DNA of 64,000 nt. Source: Nepenthes gracilis. Taxonomy: Eukaryota > Streptophyta > Magnoliopsida > Caryophyllales > Nepenthaceae. Where the stretch lies: the NCBI GenBank assembly GCA_033239525.1, contig BSYO01000020.1:11906308-11970307 (forward strand), in the 5' to 3' direction. Positions 12,921 through 24,180 of the stretch are shown one piece after another. A program made the position numbers and the translations under genes. Below the pieces are notes generated by a model. The model ran no database searches, had not been told where the DNA came from, and saw only the letters and a list, made by a program, of their open reading frames with translations. Each line of letters starts with the position of its first letter. The first letter of the stretch is position 1.

Positions 12921-14339
12921 ATGGTGAACACGAGGGCACAAGCCAACGAGCCCGCCAGAGACGTGATCTCGTCCGACCAGGACCACGCTGCTAGTATCTT
13001 GATCAATGGGACGGTCAACGTGGTGCCTGCACCCTTCTTTCAAAATCTGGTGGAGCACATACAGAATATAAACAAGATACTTTAAATACTTTGCTCTCAT
13101 TAGGAGCACATACAGCAGGGGGCTTCGCCTACCGTAGCCTTTGCACCGGCATTCAAGAGAGGAGACCAAAGGAAGAAGAAGCCAGCCAGAAAATCCAGAA
13201 GACTGGCCGACATTCAGACACTAGAGTCCTCACAGCCCAAAGCCAACTAAGGCTTGAGGAACGTTTAGGCAGCATGACTCTGGAGGAAAGCCCAAAACGA
13301 AGGAACCCCCGATATTCTCAGGCGGAATAAGGCCCCGAGTCCAAGAAGGAGCCTCCCGGGCCGTCAGATCCACTGGTGCCAGTCGCTGACCAGCTACTGG
13401 TTACACCAAAGGAGGGACAGAGTTGAGAACATATCTCAACTCCAAAAGATCAGTCAACGTAGCTCGAATAAATCCAAAACGGGAGAAGATCTGGAACCAT
13501 GTCCACAGGGATGATGAACACGCGATGAATCCTGACAGATCTCCTTTCGTAACGGAGATCTTGAACCATCCAATGCCGGCAAAATTTAAAATGCCAACCC
13601 TTGATTCATACAATGGGAGTGTTTATCCCATGAATCACCTCAATCACTTCCGCACCCATCTAAGTTTGCAAGGGTTGGAGGATGCAGTCATGTGCCACTG
13701 TTTCCCACTTACCTTGAAGGGGGATCCTTGCATTTGGTTCCAACATCTCCCCTCGGATTCAATCCAAAGTTTCCGAGGGCTAACTGATCTTTTCTTAGTG
13801 CAATACGCCTCCAACCACCGAAAAGAGAAGCAGCATTGGCATTATCTTACATCAAGCAGAAACATGGGGAGAATCCGCAAAGAATTCTAGATCACTTCAT
13901 GGCAGAAGTCAGGCGGATCTCTAGACTCACGAAGGAGATCAAGCTTGGAAATTTCATCTCTACGCTGACGTACGGGGACTTCTTTAAGCACCTAGCATAT
14001 AAGAATCCTCAGACCTTTCGAGAAGCGGAATTTATCACTAGGGCCTACGCAGCAGCTGAGGAGGCCAATGAGGTTAAGCATCCCGAGCGAATCAAACAGC
14101 CTCGCTCTTTTTCGGTTGAAGGAAAGAGGAAGTACAACGACGATGATCACTCCAACAGAAAGCATCACAAGACCGGACTGCCAGATCGTAGGGACTATGG
14201 GCCGATCAACCTGACGCCGTTGACAGACACGCATTCGAACGTTCTCATACAGATCCATGAGGAGAAATTCCTTAAGTGGCCGAAGCCACTTAAGAAGGCA
14301 GAGGGAGGAAATCTAGCCAAGTACTGTGATTTTCATTGA
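12921..14339 (+). pseudogene. L gag pseudogene (Retrotrans_gag, Tat type)
   Basis: It starts with MVNTRAQ at 12921. Frames shift at about 13085 and several more times. The core is at 13560-13840 ('MPAKFKMPTLDSYNG', 'HLNHFRTHL', 'PLTLKGDP', 'WFQHLPSDSI'), which is the Retrotrans_gag motif of Tat elements. A second segment (13836-14339) carries the C-terminal half and ends 'YCDFH'. The particle protein would be broken. Confidence 0.85.
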
Positions 14340-14619
14340 TCTCTTGAACACTCCACAGAAGATTGCAAGACTCTCTAGTGGGAGATAGAAGAGCTAATTT
14401 GTAGAGGCTACCTTACTAGGTTCGTCAAGAACCTTGGCTAGAGCTCTGGCACTGCAAGCGGAGAGGGACTAAAGCCTTCTCCTCCACGGAATAGGGTCGC
14501 AGTAGGAGTGGTCAACACGATCACGACTCAACTGGCCAAAACTTCGACGGACCACAAGGAATGGCAGACTGGGAGGAAGAAATAGCGCACTAAAGACAAT
14601 ATTATTAGTTTTAGCAACA

Positions 14620-15150
14620 ATGACTTAGAACGAGTAATTTCTTCCCATGTAGATCCCCTTGTTGTATCTGCACCTGTTTCATATGGTAGCGTCGACTACC
14701 AACTGAAACGAATATTTATTGATAATGAAAACTCACACGATTTGCTTTACCTTGACGCGTTCTTTAAACTCGGTTTGAAAAAGAGTTAGTTAAAACCTGC
14801 CGAAGGCCCGCTATACCGTCTTGACAACGGGCCCGTGCCTGTCCAAGAGACGATCCAGTTAGAGATTACCCTGAGTACATACCTTAGAATGGGGAGTCGT
14901 ACACTCACCTTTTTGGTAGTTAACATACCCTCTGTGTACAATGCTATACTAGGCTGCCCGTGCCTAATAGTGTTCGGAGCTGTTACTTTGATACCGCATC
15001 TTAAGATGAAATTCCCAACAGCATGCGGTGTGGCCGAAATGTTGGGTGACCAAGTCACTGGGCGGATGTGCTACATGTTCCCGATTGCCCCAAGTGGTAG
15101 CGCCAGGTCGGCAGGAGAGCTCAACCACCGAGATAAAGCAACTCTATAGC
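14620..15150 (+). pseudogene. L aspartic protease region
   Basis: In the Tat family this region carries 'VRRVLIDNGSS'. Here the active-site box is IDNENS (about 14720-14737), with the glycine replaced by Glu, so proteolysis is unlikely. A long open stretch at 14835-15149 covers the flap and C-terminal part ('YNAILGCPCL', corresponding to 'YNAILGRP'). Confidence 0.75.
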
Positions 15151-15159
15151 AAGTGCAAT

Positions 15160-16400
15160 CCGAAGAAGCAGTCGATCTAATCCTACTGAACTTGGAAGAT
15201 CTGAAAAGGTGTGTACAGATCGGTAGGTCACTCACCAGGACACTGCGCGATGAGCTGATCGCGTTTTTACGATAGAACGCCAACATCTTCGCATGGATTC
15301 CCACTGACATGCCTGTGATTTTGGCCGGAGTAATGGTCCACAAGTTGGGCCTTGATTCCGGTCGCGAACCCATCAGCCAGAAGCGGAGAAATCACTCCGT
15401 GGAGAAGTTGATCGCCATCCTGGAAAAAATAAAAAAGCTGCTGGACGCTGGCTTCATCAGGGAGGTCTAGTACCTGGATTGGCTTTACAATATCGTCTTG
15501 GTAAAGAAAAGTAATGAAAAATGGTGAATGTGTGTCGACTTCACTGATGTCAACAAGGCTTGCCCAAAAGACAGCTTTCCTTTGCACATGATCGACCTAT
15601 TGGTGGACTCCGCATCTGGGCACAAGTTGTTGAGCTTCATGGATGTGTATTCGGACTACAACTAGATCCGGATGAGTTCAGAGGATGAAGAGCACACCTC
15701 GTTCATGACGGATCAATGCACCTATTCCTATAAGGTCATATCTTTTGGTCTAAAGAACGCAGAAGCCACTTACCAACGACTCGTGAACAAGATGTTCAAA
15801 AAGCGGATCGGCCGTAATATGAAAGTGTACGTTGACGATATGCTCGTCAAGAGCAAAACTATAAATGACCATATTCGCGATTTGGTGGAATCCTTCGAGA
15901 TACTCCGCGCATATCAAATGAAGCTGAATTTAGCTAAATGCATCTTTGGAGTATCCTTTGAAAAATTCTTGAGTTTTATCATCTCCCAACGAGGGATCAT
16001 AGCAAACATAGAGAAGATCAAGGCCTTCGCAGACATAATTCCGCCACGTAGTGTCAAGGACGTCCAGCGGCTAACCGGACGATTGGCAGCCTTGTCCCAT
16101 TTCTTAGCTAAGTTAGGGGACAATTACTAGCCCTTTTTTAAGGCACTAAGGGGAGTAAAAGCGAACGGATTCCAGTGGACGACGGAGTGCCAGACAGCCT
16201 TTGGTGAATCGAAGTGGTATCTGACCAGTCCACCGTTGCTAACGTCACCCAAGGACGATGAGGAGCTATACCTCTACCTAGCGGTGTCAGAGGTAGTCCT
16301 CAAATCTTTCCTTGTACGCTAGGACTCCGATGTCAAGCGGCTGGTCTACTATGTGAGTAAAAAGTTGACCGACAAGTCACCATTTAGGTCTCTCTCTTAG
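15160..16400 (+). pseudogene. L reverse transcriptase and start of RNase H
   Basis: Gypsy RT landmarks: 'GFIREV' (15455), 'VDFTDVNKACPKD' (about 15535-15573), 'PFGL'-like 'SFGLKNA' (15745) and the intact catalytic YVDDMLVKS (about 15829-15855). The RT thumb/connection follows to 16130. RNase H begins at about 16180 and fades near 16400. At least four stops interrupt the reading frame. Confidence 0.85.
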
Positions 16401-17650
16401 ATGGGACTCGGGGATCCATTCCTATGCTGAGGGAGAAGGTACTTGTTGGCTCCATGGACGAGGACTTTGGGGGTGAGAATCTTCGACAGGTGGTTTGTCG
16501 GGATTTGCCGGCCGCTAACCGTTGGTGGTGGTTAGTGGTGTCAATTGTTACTTTGTGGTGACGCGGAGATTGTCGTTAGGCGTGACAATACAGGTCTGTT
16601 TGATTTTGCTTGGATTGGTTGAGCGGCTGTTGGAACTACGTGTACTGCGGCTTATCAGCATTGACCTTATTTTCTATGGGCTGACATTCTTTGAGCCGAC
16701 GCTTCTTGCATTAGCAGTCTGCCGCTGCTTCGACAATGTTGCAGGCGAAGTTGATTAGGCGTGTGTCAGGGGCACTCAGTGGGCCATACTCCAAATTTCC
16801 TGGGGTGGCGTTGTTGCGCTGGGCCCATCTTTTCCCAGTTGGGCTTCAATAGTTTCGGCCTTGATTCATGCTGGGCCCATCAATTCTTACAAATCTTTGA
16901 ATAATTAGAAAGTGGATATTTAGACTCTCTAAAATCATCTAATTTCTTGTTTCAAAGTTTTGTAGTTATTTAGGGTAGTAGAAGTCCTGAATAGAAGCAT
17001 ATCAAACAAACTCAACCTTCATCCAATTTTATTTATGGTCCAGTTAAATTATCTCAATTTACATCCTTTTAATAATCATATATATATATATATGGTCTAG
17101 TTTTAAGGTGTAAATTTTATAATTTATCAAACTTTTCAAAATTAAGTTTAAAATATATATTTTGTTAGACTTCATAACTTATGAATATATTTCAAATTTA
17201 AAAATATAAATTTGAAAAAACAAAAACAACATTAAATAATTTAGTTATGCATAAAACATTACTGCTTTATTCAATGGCAATGGAAAAAGGTGACATACAC
17301 TAAAAATTATTCAATGCTTTTAAACTCCTAATTTACTCTATCATCTAACCTATTATATTCGATACATGTGACATATATAAATGAAATAATATATATTCGT
17401 TCATCTATTATATATAAAATTTATAACACAAATAAATAGGACATTATTTGACTTAGAAATATCACTATAAAAACATTATAATAAATTATAGCAAATATCT
17501 TCGATATACAACAAAACCACATTAAAATAGGTCAATCCCATTACAAAACCACGTCCTCAATGAATAAATTATAGTAGAAATTCGCTCTTTTTGTTGTATA
17601 AAAAAAAAAATGCTCAAATTAGTCGGATTAGTCAACTCGAAAGACATTTT
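16400..17650. other. Unassigned DNA between L and the NOL10 3' region
   Basis: 16400-16900 is GC-richer with an open stretch at 16522-16758 that I do not recognise. 16900-17650 is AT-rich with a (TA)n run at about 17079-17093. The junction at about 16400, where L ends without a 3' LTR, marks a deletion or a later insertion. Confidence 0.3.
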
Positions 17651-17661
17651 AAGTCCAAATC

Positions 17662-17705
17662 AGGGGGGCTGCAACGCCCGTACACGTCGTAGCCCCCTGC
17701 GACGC
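17662..17705. repeat. GC-rich imperfect hairpin
   Basis: CAGGGGGGCTGCAACG and CGTCGTAGCCCCCTG are inverted repeats separated by about 8 bases, in otherwise AT-rich DNA. A palindrome GGGCCCAAGGGCCC (17711-17724) and a TATATATAAAA box (about 17731) follow. The layout resembles the GC-palindrome-then-TATA promoters in the LTRs of A, E and H. Confidence 0.6.
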
Positions 17706-17899
17706 TCTTTGGGCCCAAGGGCCCAAAATTATATATAAAACAAGGATTTTTAGTTTTTTTTTGTTTTTATATTTTTTTTGTCATTTGATTTTCAAAGAAA
17801 ATATTTTAATATTTTTTTTAATTTTATAAATTTTTATTTTAAGAAAATAGGAGCCGTTAGATTTAAATCCTCAATAAATACCTCTTCCTTTTCCTTTTC

Positions 17900-18224
17900 C
17901 TTTTCGGCTCCATCCTCGATCTCTTCCTCTTCCTCCTCGACCTCGTGACCCGCCTACCCTAATGGCCTTCACCTAAAGACTGGATTCCTCCTCTTTTCAC
18001 GCTGCGGCTTCTTCTCATCGTCTTCCCTGCACTTGGCTGAACTTCTCGAAACGAAGGAGATCTCTCTTGATCCCTCAGGCCCCACCTTAACATCCCTTGG
18101 GATACCGGGCCGTTAGTCCTTCTGGAGGGCCGCAACCCTCACTCCCATTGGAAGATTGTCCTTCGGGATCGATGTTTGGTTAAAAAATGCATCTGCATGC
18201 CAGTCGTCCTTCACTTCATACAAT
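17900..18224 (-). pseudogene. NOL10: NOL10-like last exon (C-terminus, RGG-like tail), with stop and frameshift
   Basis: After acceptor TTCAG the exon completes an Arg codon and reads LYEVKDDWHADAF, the conserved NOL10 motif, then 'SREISFVSRSSAK', typical of plant homologues. A TAA stop interrupts it at 18113-18115 in a position where I expect arginine. A frameshift near 18000-18020 throws the 'GIQSLG' block out of frame. Beyond it, a basic stretch (SRGRGGRGRDRG in another frame) corresponds to the RNA-binding RG-rich tail of the family. The low-coordinate end is approximate. Confidence 0.85.
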
Positions 18225-18697
18225 CTGAAGATTTACAGGGAAATATGATCTATTAGCAAATGCCAATGATTTGCTTCTAACACCATATGAAGGGTTCATA
18301 ATAGATACACGAACAAAATTATAGGAAAACTGCAGATATCTACTGAATATATGTCGTCTCGAACGACATGGTATCTCATTTAACCATTAATGCAAAAGGA
18401 CTCACACAGTAATATATGAATGAATGAGACGACACATCAAAATGGGTGTCTAGGTGGTGGCAAAGATCTATGAGAGATTTCCAAAGGTCCATTTTGTTTT
18501 TCTCCGATGTAACTTGAGAGAAGAACTGACAAACTCGGTTGAATAAAGTAATAACTAGAGAATTTTTTCTGCCATAATGATTTTGATTTCCACAATTTTC
18601 TTCCAGCAAGGTAACATTCTAGATCTGTTTGATTCGCTACACCTTTTTCACGATTTTACACATTAAAAGGGAAAACTGAACACGTCATAGAGCTTAC
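18225..18697 (-). other. NOL10-like intron (exon 4 to 5)
   Basis: Donor AAG|GTAAGC (18697 downward) and acceptor CTTCAG| (18225-18230). No repeat or coding content stands out. The open frame at 18376-18609 is intronic and not conserved as far as I can see. Confidence 0.75.
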
Positions 18698-18900
18698 CTT
18701 CTAGCCTGTGATCTCTTTTTAACTCTGTCATGGTCAGCAAGCTCATCCTTCGAAGCAGATGAAGCATTAGAATCACTTGAACCCTGACCACCGGCCTCCA
18801 TAACAGGATCAAAGTAGTCTTCTATCAAAGGAGGCTTCTTCTTAGAAGCTACGGGATGCAGAGCCTTAAACTCCGTTGATTGCTCATCAATTTGAAAGTC
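18698..18900 (-). CDS. NOL10: NOL10-like exon: second half of NUC153 motif and acidic linker
   Basis: Acceptor GACCAG| precedes DFQIDEQSTEFKALHP, the second half of the NUC153 motif (D-x-I-D-x-x-S-x-E-F/Y). A Lys-rich patch, an acidic 'LIEDYFDPVMEAG' stretch, a Ser/Asp-rich linker and 'KKRSQAR' follow, ending at donor AG|GTAAGC. The exon is 203 bp and fully open. It leaves AG, which joins A at the next exon to give Arg. The acceptor context and reading frame look intact. Confidence 0.9.
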
Positions 18901-20123
18901 CTGGTCAAGTAAAATTGACAGAAAAATTAATATCAGCAAAATAACAAGAATAAATATTGATAAAACTAGAGCTGTTTTGGTTCCTTATGTGGGAAGACTC
19001 CCATATTTACCCAATAGTCAAAATTAGAAATTGATGGAATGAATGGCATAGATTGAATAATAATTTAAATCACTTGTTATCCATTTGATAAGATATGGAA
19101 GCCTCCCCATTAAAAGGACCATAACAATACTCAAATAAAAACTGAGTGTTGTTAAAGGAAGTAGCAAGAACTTTTGGTACGACCCACTAATACAGCTTGA
19201 ACTTAACAGAGTTAGCAGATTTGGGTCAAAAAAATTGAGTATTTACATGGATTGACAAGGCTTGACACATGTCTAATAAAATGAATTGTCTAAAACATTA
19301 ACCTGCTCAATAGATCACTGATGCAAAGAATCCATCTGATAAGGTTTTCATGTTTGTAAGGCTGGCACATGCCAAGTAAAATGAATTGCCTAAAACATTA
19401 GCCCACTCAACAGATCACTGATGCAAAGAATCTATCTAATAAGGTTTTTATGCCTGTAGTCATCCCATGTAATAAGTGCATTAATTAAGTATAGTATGCT
19501 CATGAAAGCAATTTAAGCCAAATTAAGAATAATATCCATAATTTACACTCAGGTGGTGGTGATGGTAATAATAGTCTAGTGCACAAAGCACCTATTATAC
19601 ACTGAATCTAGGAAAGGATCGGAGCATTTTGAGATTTACTATACAAGATTTTATCTTTCATTATGAAAAAAGTTATTTCTAGGACTTAAACCCGTATCCA
19701 TAATAATAATAATAGATGCTGACACAAGTTATTAATGGGTTGGCAAGACTAGACAATTTCAGGTAGATGCTTTCCTATAAGAACTTAATTTGGCACAATT
19801 CTGGGACAATATAAATTTTTTTCTTTTGAAAGGTAAGATGGGGGTTAGCCTAGCCTGGTGGCTGGCCAACTACAATGCTACTGTTGATTTCCCTCATTCA
19901 AAGACGACATAACTCAACATGATTGCCAACGCTATTCTTCCTATTCGAGTGGGTCATTTCAAGAGCCATAAAAGATTTGAAAATCAGTTGGCTGGACCAT
20001 AATTGACGTAACTGTGCATGGTAGCATGAAATTCATCAACATAAACAACCCAAGAGCAATATATGCATCAGACCACTTCAGGAAGAGGAGTGAAGACATC
20101 GGTGTATTAAAGTTGAACATCAC
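18901..20123 (-). other. NOL10-like intron (exon 3 to 4)
   Basis: A 1.2-kb AT-rich intron with donor GAG|GTGATG and acceptor CCAG|. It contains a 101-bp tandem duplication (19251-19456) and an ATA trinucleotide run at about 19702-19713. No coding content is recognised. Confidence 0.8.
19251..19456. repeat. 101-bp tandem duplication in intron
   Basis: Two units beginning near 19257 and 19358 share 'ATAGATCACTGATGCAAAG' (ACAGATC… in the second) and 'AAAATGAATTG.CTAAAACATTA' with only scattered differences. This is a local duplication within the host intron, not part of a mobile element. Confidence 0.85.
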
Positions 20124-20300
20124 CTCATTTCTGAACATCTCTTCAAATCCTGGATCTTTAAGTATCTTGCTGGACATTCCTTTCTTTTTTTTGGATGCTT
20201 TCTTTTCAGCCTGATCAGCATCTTTCTCTTCATTTTCGGCTTCATTATTCATAAGACGAGTTGCAAGATCCTAGTTTACATTAGGTAATTTTCTCCTCAG
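20124..20300 (-). pseudogene. NOL10: NOL10-like exon: basic linker and first half of NUC153, with in-frame TAG
   Basis: A strong acceptor (T-run then GTAAACAG|) opens an exon of exactly 59 codons reading LRRKLPNVN, then a TAG stop (20271-20273), then DLATRL, an acidic/Lys-rich segment (ENEEKDADQAEKKASKKKK) and 'LKDPGFEEMFRNE'. The last segment is the first half of the NUC153 motif, completed by the next exon. Family members usually have Arg at the stop position (…VNRDLA…, from memory). Donor GAG|GTGATG. Apart from the stop the exon is well preserved. Confidence 0.87.
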
Positions 20301-20308
20301 CTGTTTAC

Positions 20309-20340
<32 letters not shown>

Positions 20341-20350
20341 GAAAAAAAAA
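20309..20350. repeat. Poly(A) tract, acting as pyrimidine tract on the minus strand
   Basis: An A-run with short interruptions on the plus strand. On the minus strand it is a T-run just upstream of the GTAAACAG acceptor of the 20124-20300 exon. Confidence 0.85.
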
Positions 20351-20875
20351 CACAGAGATTAAAGAAAGCACAGATGTAGATCAAAAGAAGGCAAGGAGAC
20401 AAATATCTGCACTATATGCGTATGAGAAATGAAGTGTTTCGGCACATGTCCTTGGTAATTAAAATCTTGCCTAACAACTATAAAACAAGCAAACAAAAAA
20501 AAAAAAAAGGGAACATATATTCACCAGTAGTGAGTTGGGCAGGACCAAGTGGCTTGGTTTTATGCCATATTCAATCACATTTTCCACCTAAAAGAGAGAA
20601 CAGATGCATCATAAAACTTGTATTGTGTGCATTTCTTGGGTATTAAGCAAAGCAGTGTGGATGCAATGCTCAAGATGCAAACCTTGATACGAACTCTTCC
20701 TGGTATCCAAACAACCTGACAACTATAACTTAATAGCTTCTCAGGAGATGACCATCTTCCTTTCTGTTTTGGTCCATTTCACTGTAATTGCCCTATTTAA
20801 CTAATGAATGAGGCCCCCAAACGACCTATCAGAGATAAAGAAGGCAGGGTGGAAAGATGGCCTCTATAATTCTGA

Positions 20876-21066
20876 TGAAGGGTAGGGAAAATAGAGGAAG
20901 GAAAGAAGAAGACAAAGAGGAAAGGGGAAGAAACCGAGAGGAAAACCAAAAAACAACATAGAGAGAGAAGCAAGAGATTATCGGGGAAAGGAAGGAGAAT
21001 CACAAGTTGTTAATATCAATTCAATTCATCAAAGATTATATAAGTTATAAAGTTAAGATTCTTATA
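20876..21066 (-). mobile_element. F 3' LTR, distal part
   Basis: Matches the low-coordinate half of the F 5' LTR (36623 onward): a GA-rich tract, then 'TTAATATCAATTCAATTCATCAA' words in both. It ends at the TTATA duplicated by E. Confidence 0.8.
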
Positions 21067-22239
21067 TGTTAGTTGTATTTTGTATTAGTATATTTTGTGA
21101 CTTTGTCAGGTTGCTCGTTTGGTCGTTCGTCGTGCATTGTCACGTGTTTGGAAGCTCTTCATCAGATTTCCGTTCAAGGATAGTCACCACACCTCTCTCG
21201 GTAATCATGGCTGCCCATCGCCCGACCCATGCTCGAGCACTACTCACAGAGTAGTCGGAGCTCAAGGCACACTCGAATCTTGCTTGAGAGTTGATTCCCG
21301 AGAAGCCAGTCGAGGCACGCTCAATCCGCGCTCGAGTGCCGTGTCTAGTAAGCCCTCGCTCGATGCTCGCTCTTAATGAGCTTGAGCACCAAAACCAGTA
21401 ACCTGCCGCTCGATGTTCGCTTGTCATGCGCTCGAGCGCCAAAAGTGCCCTCCCGCTCAAAGCTTACTTTCTTCTTGCTTGAGCGCCTGAGATTTTTTAT
21501 CGTGAAACCCTAGGCGTGCCCGCCGTGTGGTCGAGCACCGTGATAACGGTCATAATTTTAAATGAGTTTTCGAGCCTCTTTATATATTTCTCCCTTATTT
21601 CATTTGCCCTAACTCTTGCTTGTACATTTGAACACCCATTTTCAGAGCAAACAAAATTCTTCATCTTTAAACCTTGCTCCATTTGAGAAAACCTAAACTA
21701 CATTCTTGTGCTCGAGTCAAGGGTTTTCTCACCACTTTTATTTTACCACTGTACCACTTCTTGCCCATTTACCTTCATTGGCGAGGTTGGTAGCGTGAAA
21801 AAGGAGTTCCGATGGTGTTTGGTACTTCAAGTAGTTCGTGATGGAAGAATGACGTAAAGACCCGAAGGTATCCGGTTTTATTGCCGCGAGCAAGTCCACG
21901 GAGCTCTTTGGTAAGGATCACAAGACGGGAGTAAGTCGGCTAGATTAGTACATCTATACGACCCGATCTTTAAGTTAATTTTCATAATGCATATCATCCC
22001 TAGCCATTGAAGCCCGGAGGGTTTTTCTTGAGAGCAGTGGTTATTGAGTTTTTCCTTTGTCACAAAAAATTGTCTCCTCTTATTATTACTCATTGCTTTA
22101 CCTTTTATACTTGTTAGTGTTTACATCATCTAGATTTAAATATTCTTTACGTGAATTGTATATTTACATTTTTATTTCTTCTGCAAATTTATTAAGCGGT
22201 CGAAACTTTATTGTGTTTTGGAACGAAAAGTTCTCTTCA
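21067..22239 (+). mobile_element. E 5' LTR
   Basis: TGTTAGTTGTATTTTG start, TTCTCTTCA end. It contains a cluster of CTCGAGCGCC-like palindromes at 21228-21460 and TATATATT at about 21580-21588. It matches the 3' LTR along its length with scattered substitutions, so the insertion is not very recent. Confidence 0.92.
21228..21460. repeat. CTCGAG palindrome cluster in E LTR
   Basis: At least six copies of (G)CTCGAGCRCC or close variants are spaced 20-60 bp apart ('GCTCGAGCAC', 'GCTCGAGTGCC', 'GCTTGAGCACC', 'GCTCGAGCGCC'), interspersed with 'GATGCTCGCT'. The same cluster occurs in the 3' LTR (24740-24990). Confidence 0.8.
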
Positions 22240-22241
22240 AT

Positions 22242-22252
22242 TGGTATCAGAG
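22242..22252 (+). other. E primer-binding site (tRNA-iMet)
   Basis: TGGTATCAGAG, complementary to the 3' end of plant initiator-Met tRNA, lies two bases after the 5' LTR. Confidence 0.93.
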
Positions 22253-22282
22253 ACTTATCCCGATCCGTGACCCTCGATCTAG

Positions 22283-24180
22283 ATGTATATGAGTAGATCT
22301 CTATCTGTTCCTCATTTCTTTGATGGGAGGAACCATGTCTATTGGAAAGTTCGTATGAAAGCCTTCCTCAAATTGATGAATGAGTGCATGTGGGCTAACA
22401 CCCAAATTGGGTGGACTCTACCCAAAAGCACAACGGATGATGAACCGAAAGCTCTATCTTTATGGACAAACGAAGAGCTTGAGTTGTGCAATTGGAATAG
22501 TAAGGGGCTACATGCTATTTTTATTGTTGCATCCCCCAAAGAGTTTAAACACATATCTATGTACAAGACCTTCAAAGATGCGTGGGACATCCTTGAGATT
22601 ACCCATGAAGAAACAAAGTTAGTAAAAAATTCAAAATTACAAATGCTTACAACTAGATTTGAAGAAAGTCGTATGAAGGATGATGAAACCTTTGATGAAT
22701 TTTATGCATAATTAAATGATATTGTGAACTTCATATTTAATTTAGGAGAATGCATTCTTGAAAATAGAATTGTTAGAAAAGTTCTTAGATCGCTTCTTGA
22801 GCGATTTAGACCTAAAGTCACTACAATTAAAGAAAGTAAAGATCTTGATAAAATGAAGATTGAAGAACTTTTAGGATCTCTTCAAACTTATGAGCACACA
22901 CTTCCCTAGTCATGGAAGCATAAATTAATTGCTCTCAAATCGGTTAGGAAAGAGAGAAACCATGATTGCGATGAGGAGTCGTGTAGCGATGATTTTTCCA
23001 TATTTGTCAATAATTTTAAAAAATTCTTGAAAAAAAATAAAATAAAATCTCATCCGACAAACCAAATGTGAATTTAAAAATATCACCTAAATTTGATGAG
23101 AAAGATCGGCATGAAATTAAAGAATCCAAGTTGAAAAATACCTAAGGAGTTCAATGCTATGAGTATCAAGGTTTTGGCTATTATCTTGCGTAATGCCAAA
23201 ATCTTAAACGCCAATGAAGTCAAGCCTTGAAAGCTAATACGACCTTGAGTAATGATGATGAAGATGTTGAAAGATGCACTAAAGATGTCCATGTCAAGTA
23301 TATAACTTTTATGACCTTGATGTGTGGAAATGATGAACGTTTAGAAGAAAATCTTAATCAACTTGACGACTCTAAGAACGAGTCAGAAGCTGAATCTTGA
23401 GACCTTCAGGATGCTTATGATAGATTGTTTAAGGAATGCTTATAGATCAAGAAAATTCATGTGTCGTTAAAGTATAAACTGACAAAAATAGAAAAAGAAA
23501 AATTAGCTCTTAAATCCGTGTTAGACACAAAAATTCAAAAAGTTTAGAAGTTGAATAGCTCATTTACCGAAAAAATCAAGACTTTTAAATCTGATCTTGA
23601 GGCTACTCGCAATGATCTAAAACAATTTTCAAATGGGTCCCAACAATTGGGCCATATGCTCGGTTTGGGAAAAATCGGAGGAAATAAAACTGGGTTGGGT
23701 TATTTAGAAAATACCTTGCAAGCTAATGTTAACTCTAAAACTATATTTGTCCGAGCCATTTCCATCCCAAGACAAAGTAGCACATTGTCTACCCATATTA
23801 ATCAGTTGTCAAGGGTTTCCCCAGAGAATTAGTTCAATAAACAAAACATTCAAAACTTATCAAGTAGGCAAAATTTTGGCTTTAATTTTATTAGGAAGCA
23901 AAGGTATAATTCTGACGTCAATACTAAATTCGTTCTAGCATGTCATGGGTGCGATATTATTGGCCATATTCACCCCAATTGCCCCGTAACGTCGCGTCAA
24001 AATAATTTTTGGCTTAACCCAAAGATAGAATATCTCATTCACTGTATTAACCTTCTAAATGATCAAGTGACGAATTTAAGTACTACTATAAAACGTGGTA
24101 AGAAAATATGGATCAAGAAGAGTAACTCTATTACCCTTTGGTCATTCGTGACAAAAAGGGAGAGTAGATCTCTACCTTAG
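22283..24180 (+). pseudogene. E gag (copia-like, two zinc-knuckle remnants, coiled coil), broken
   Basis: MYMSRSLSVPHFFDG at 22283 opens a UBN2-type gag, with 'FDGRNHVYWKVRMKAFL' near its start. A stop at 22709-22711 and further frame changes interrupt it. The remaining order is: C-terminal gag helices to 22909; a Lys-rich linker; a first zinc-knuckle remnant (about 23150) that has lost cysteines; a coiled-coil segment (23430-23620) ending in the 'GLGY' box (about 23691-23702); and a second knuckle 'CHGCDIIGHIHPNC' (about 23941-23982) that is intact CCHC. No enzymatic domain follows. The layout matches plant TR-GAG/LARD elements. Confidence 0.85.

Larger units (their letters stand above)
11901..16400 (+). 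mobile_element. Element L: degenerate Tat-like Ty3/gypsy, 3'-truncated
   Basis: A 5' LTR, a PBS of the 'TTGGCGCCGTCTGTGGGAA' type, gag, protease, and RT to early RNase H are present in order on the plus strand. The PBS and gag style are those of the Tat/Athila group and the gag matches Tat. No integrase or 3' LTR follows; similarity fades near 16400. Stops and shifts occur in every domain. Confidence 0.85.

Noticed and set aside
16522..16758. 78-codon frame with hydrophobic stretches
   Set aside because: No recognisable family, not near a start-promoter arrangement, and a chance frame is likely.
18376..18609. 77-codon minus-strand frame between NOL10 exons
   Set aside because: It lies between a good donor and acceptor and lacks NOL10 similarity, so it is intron.
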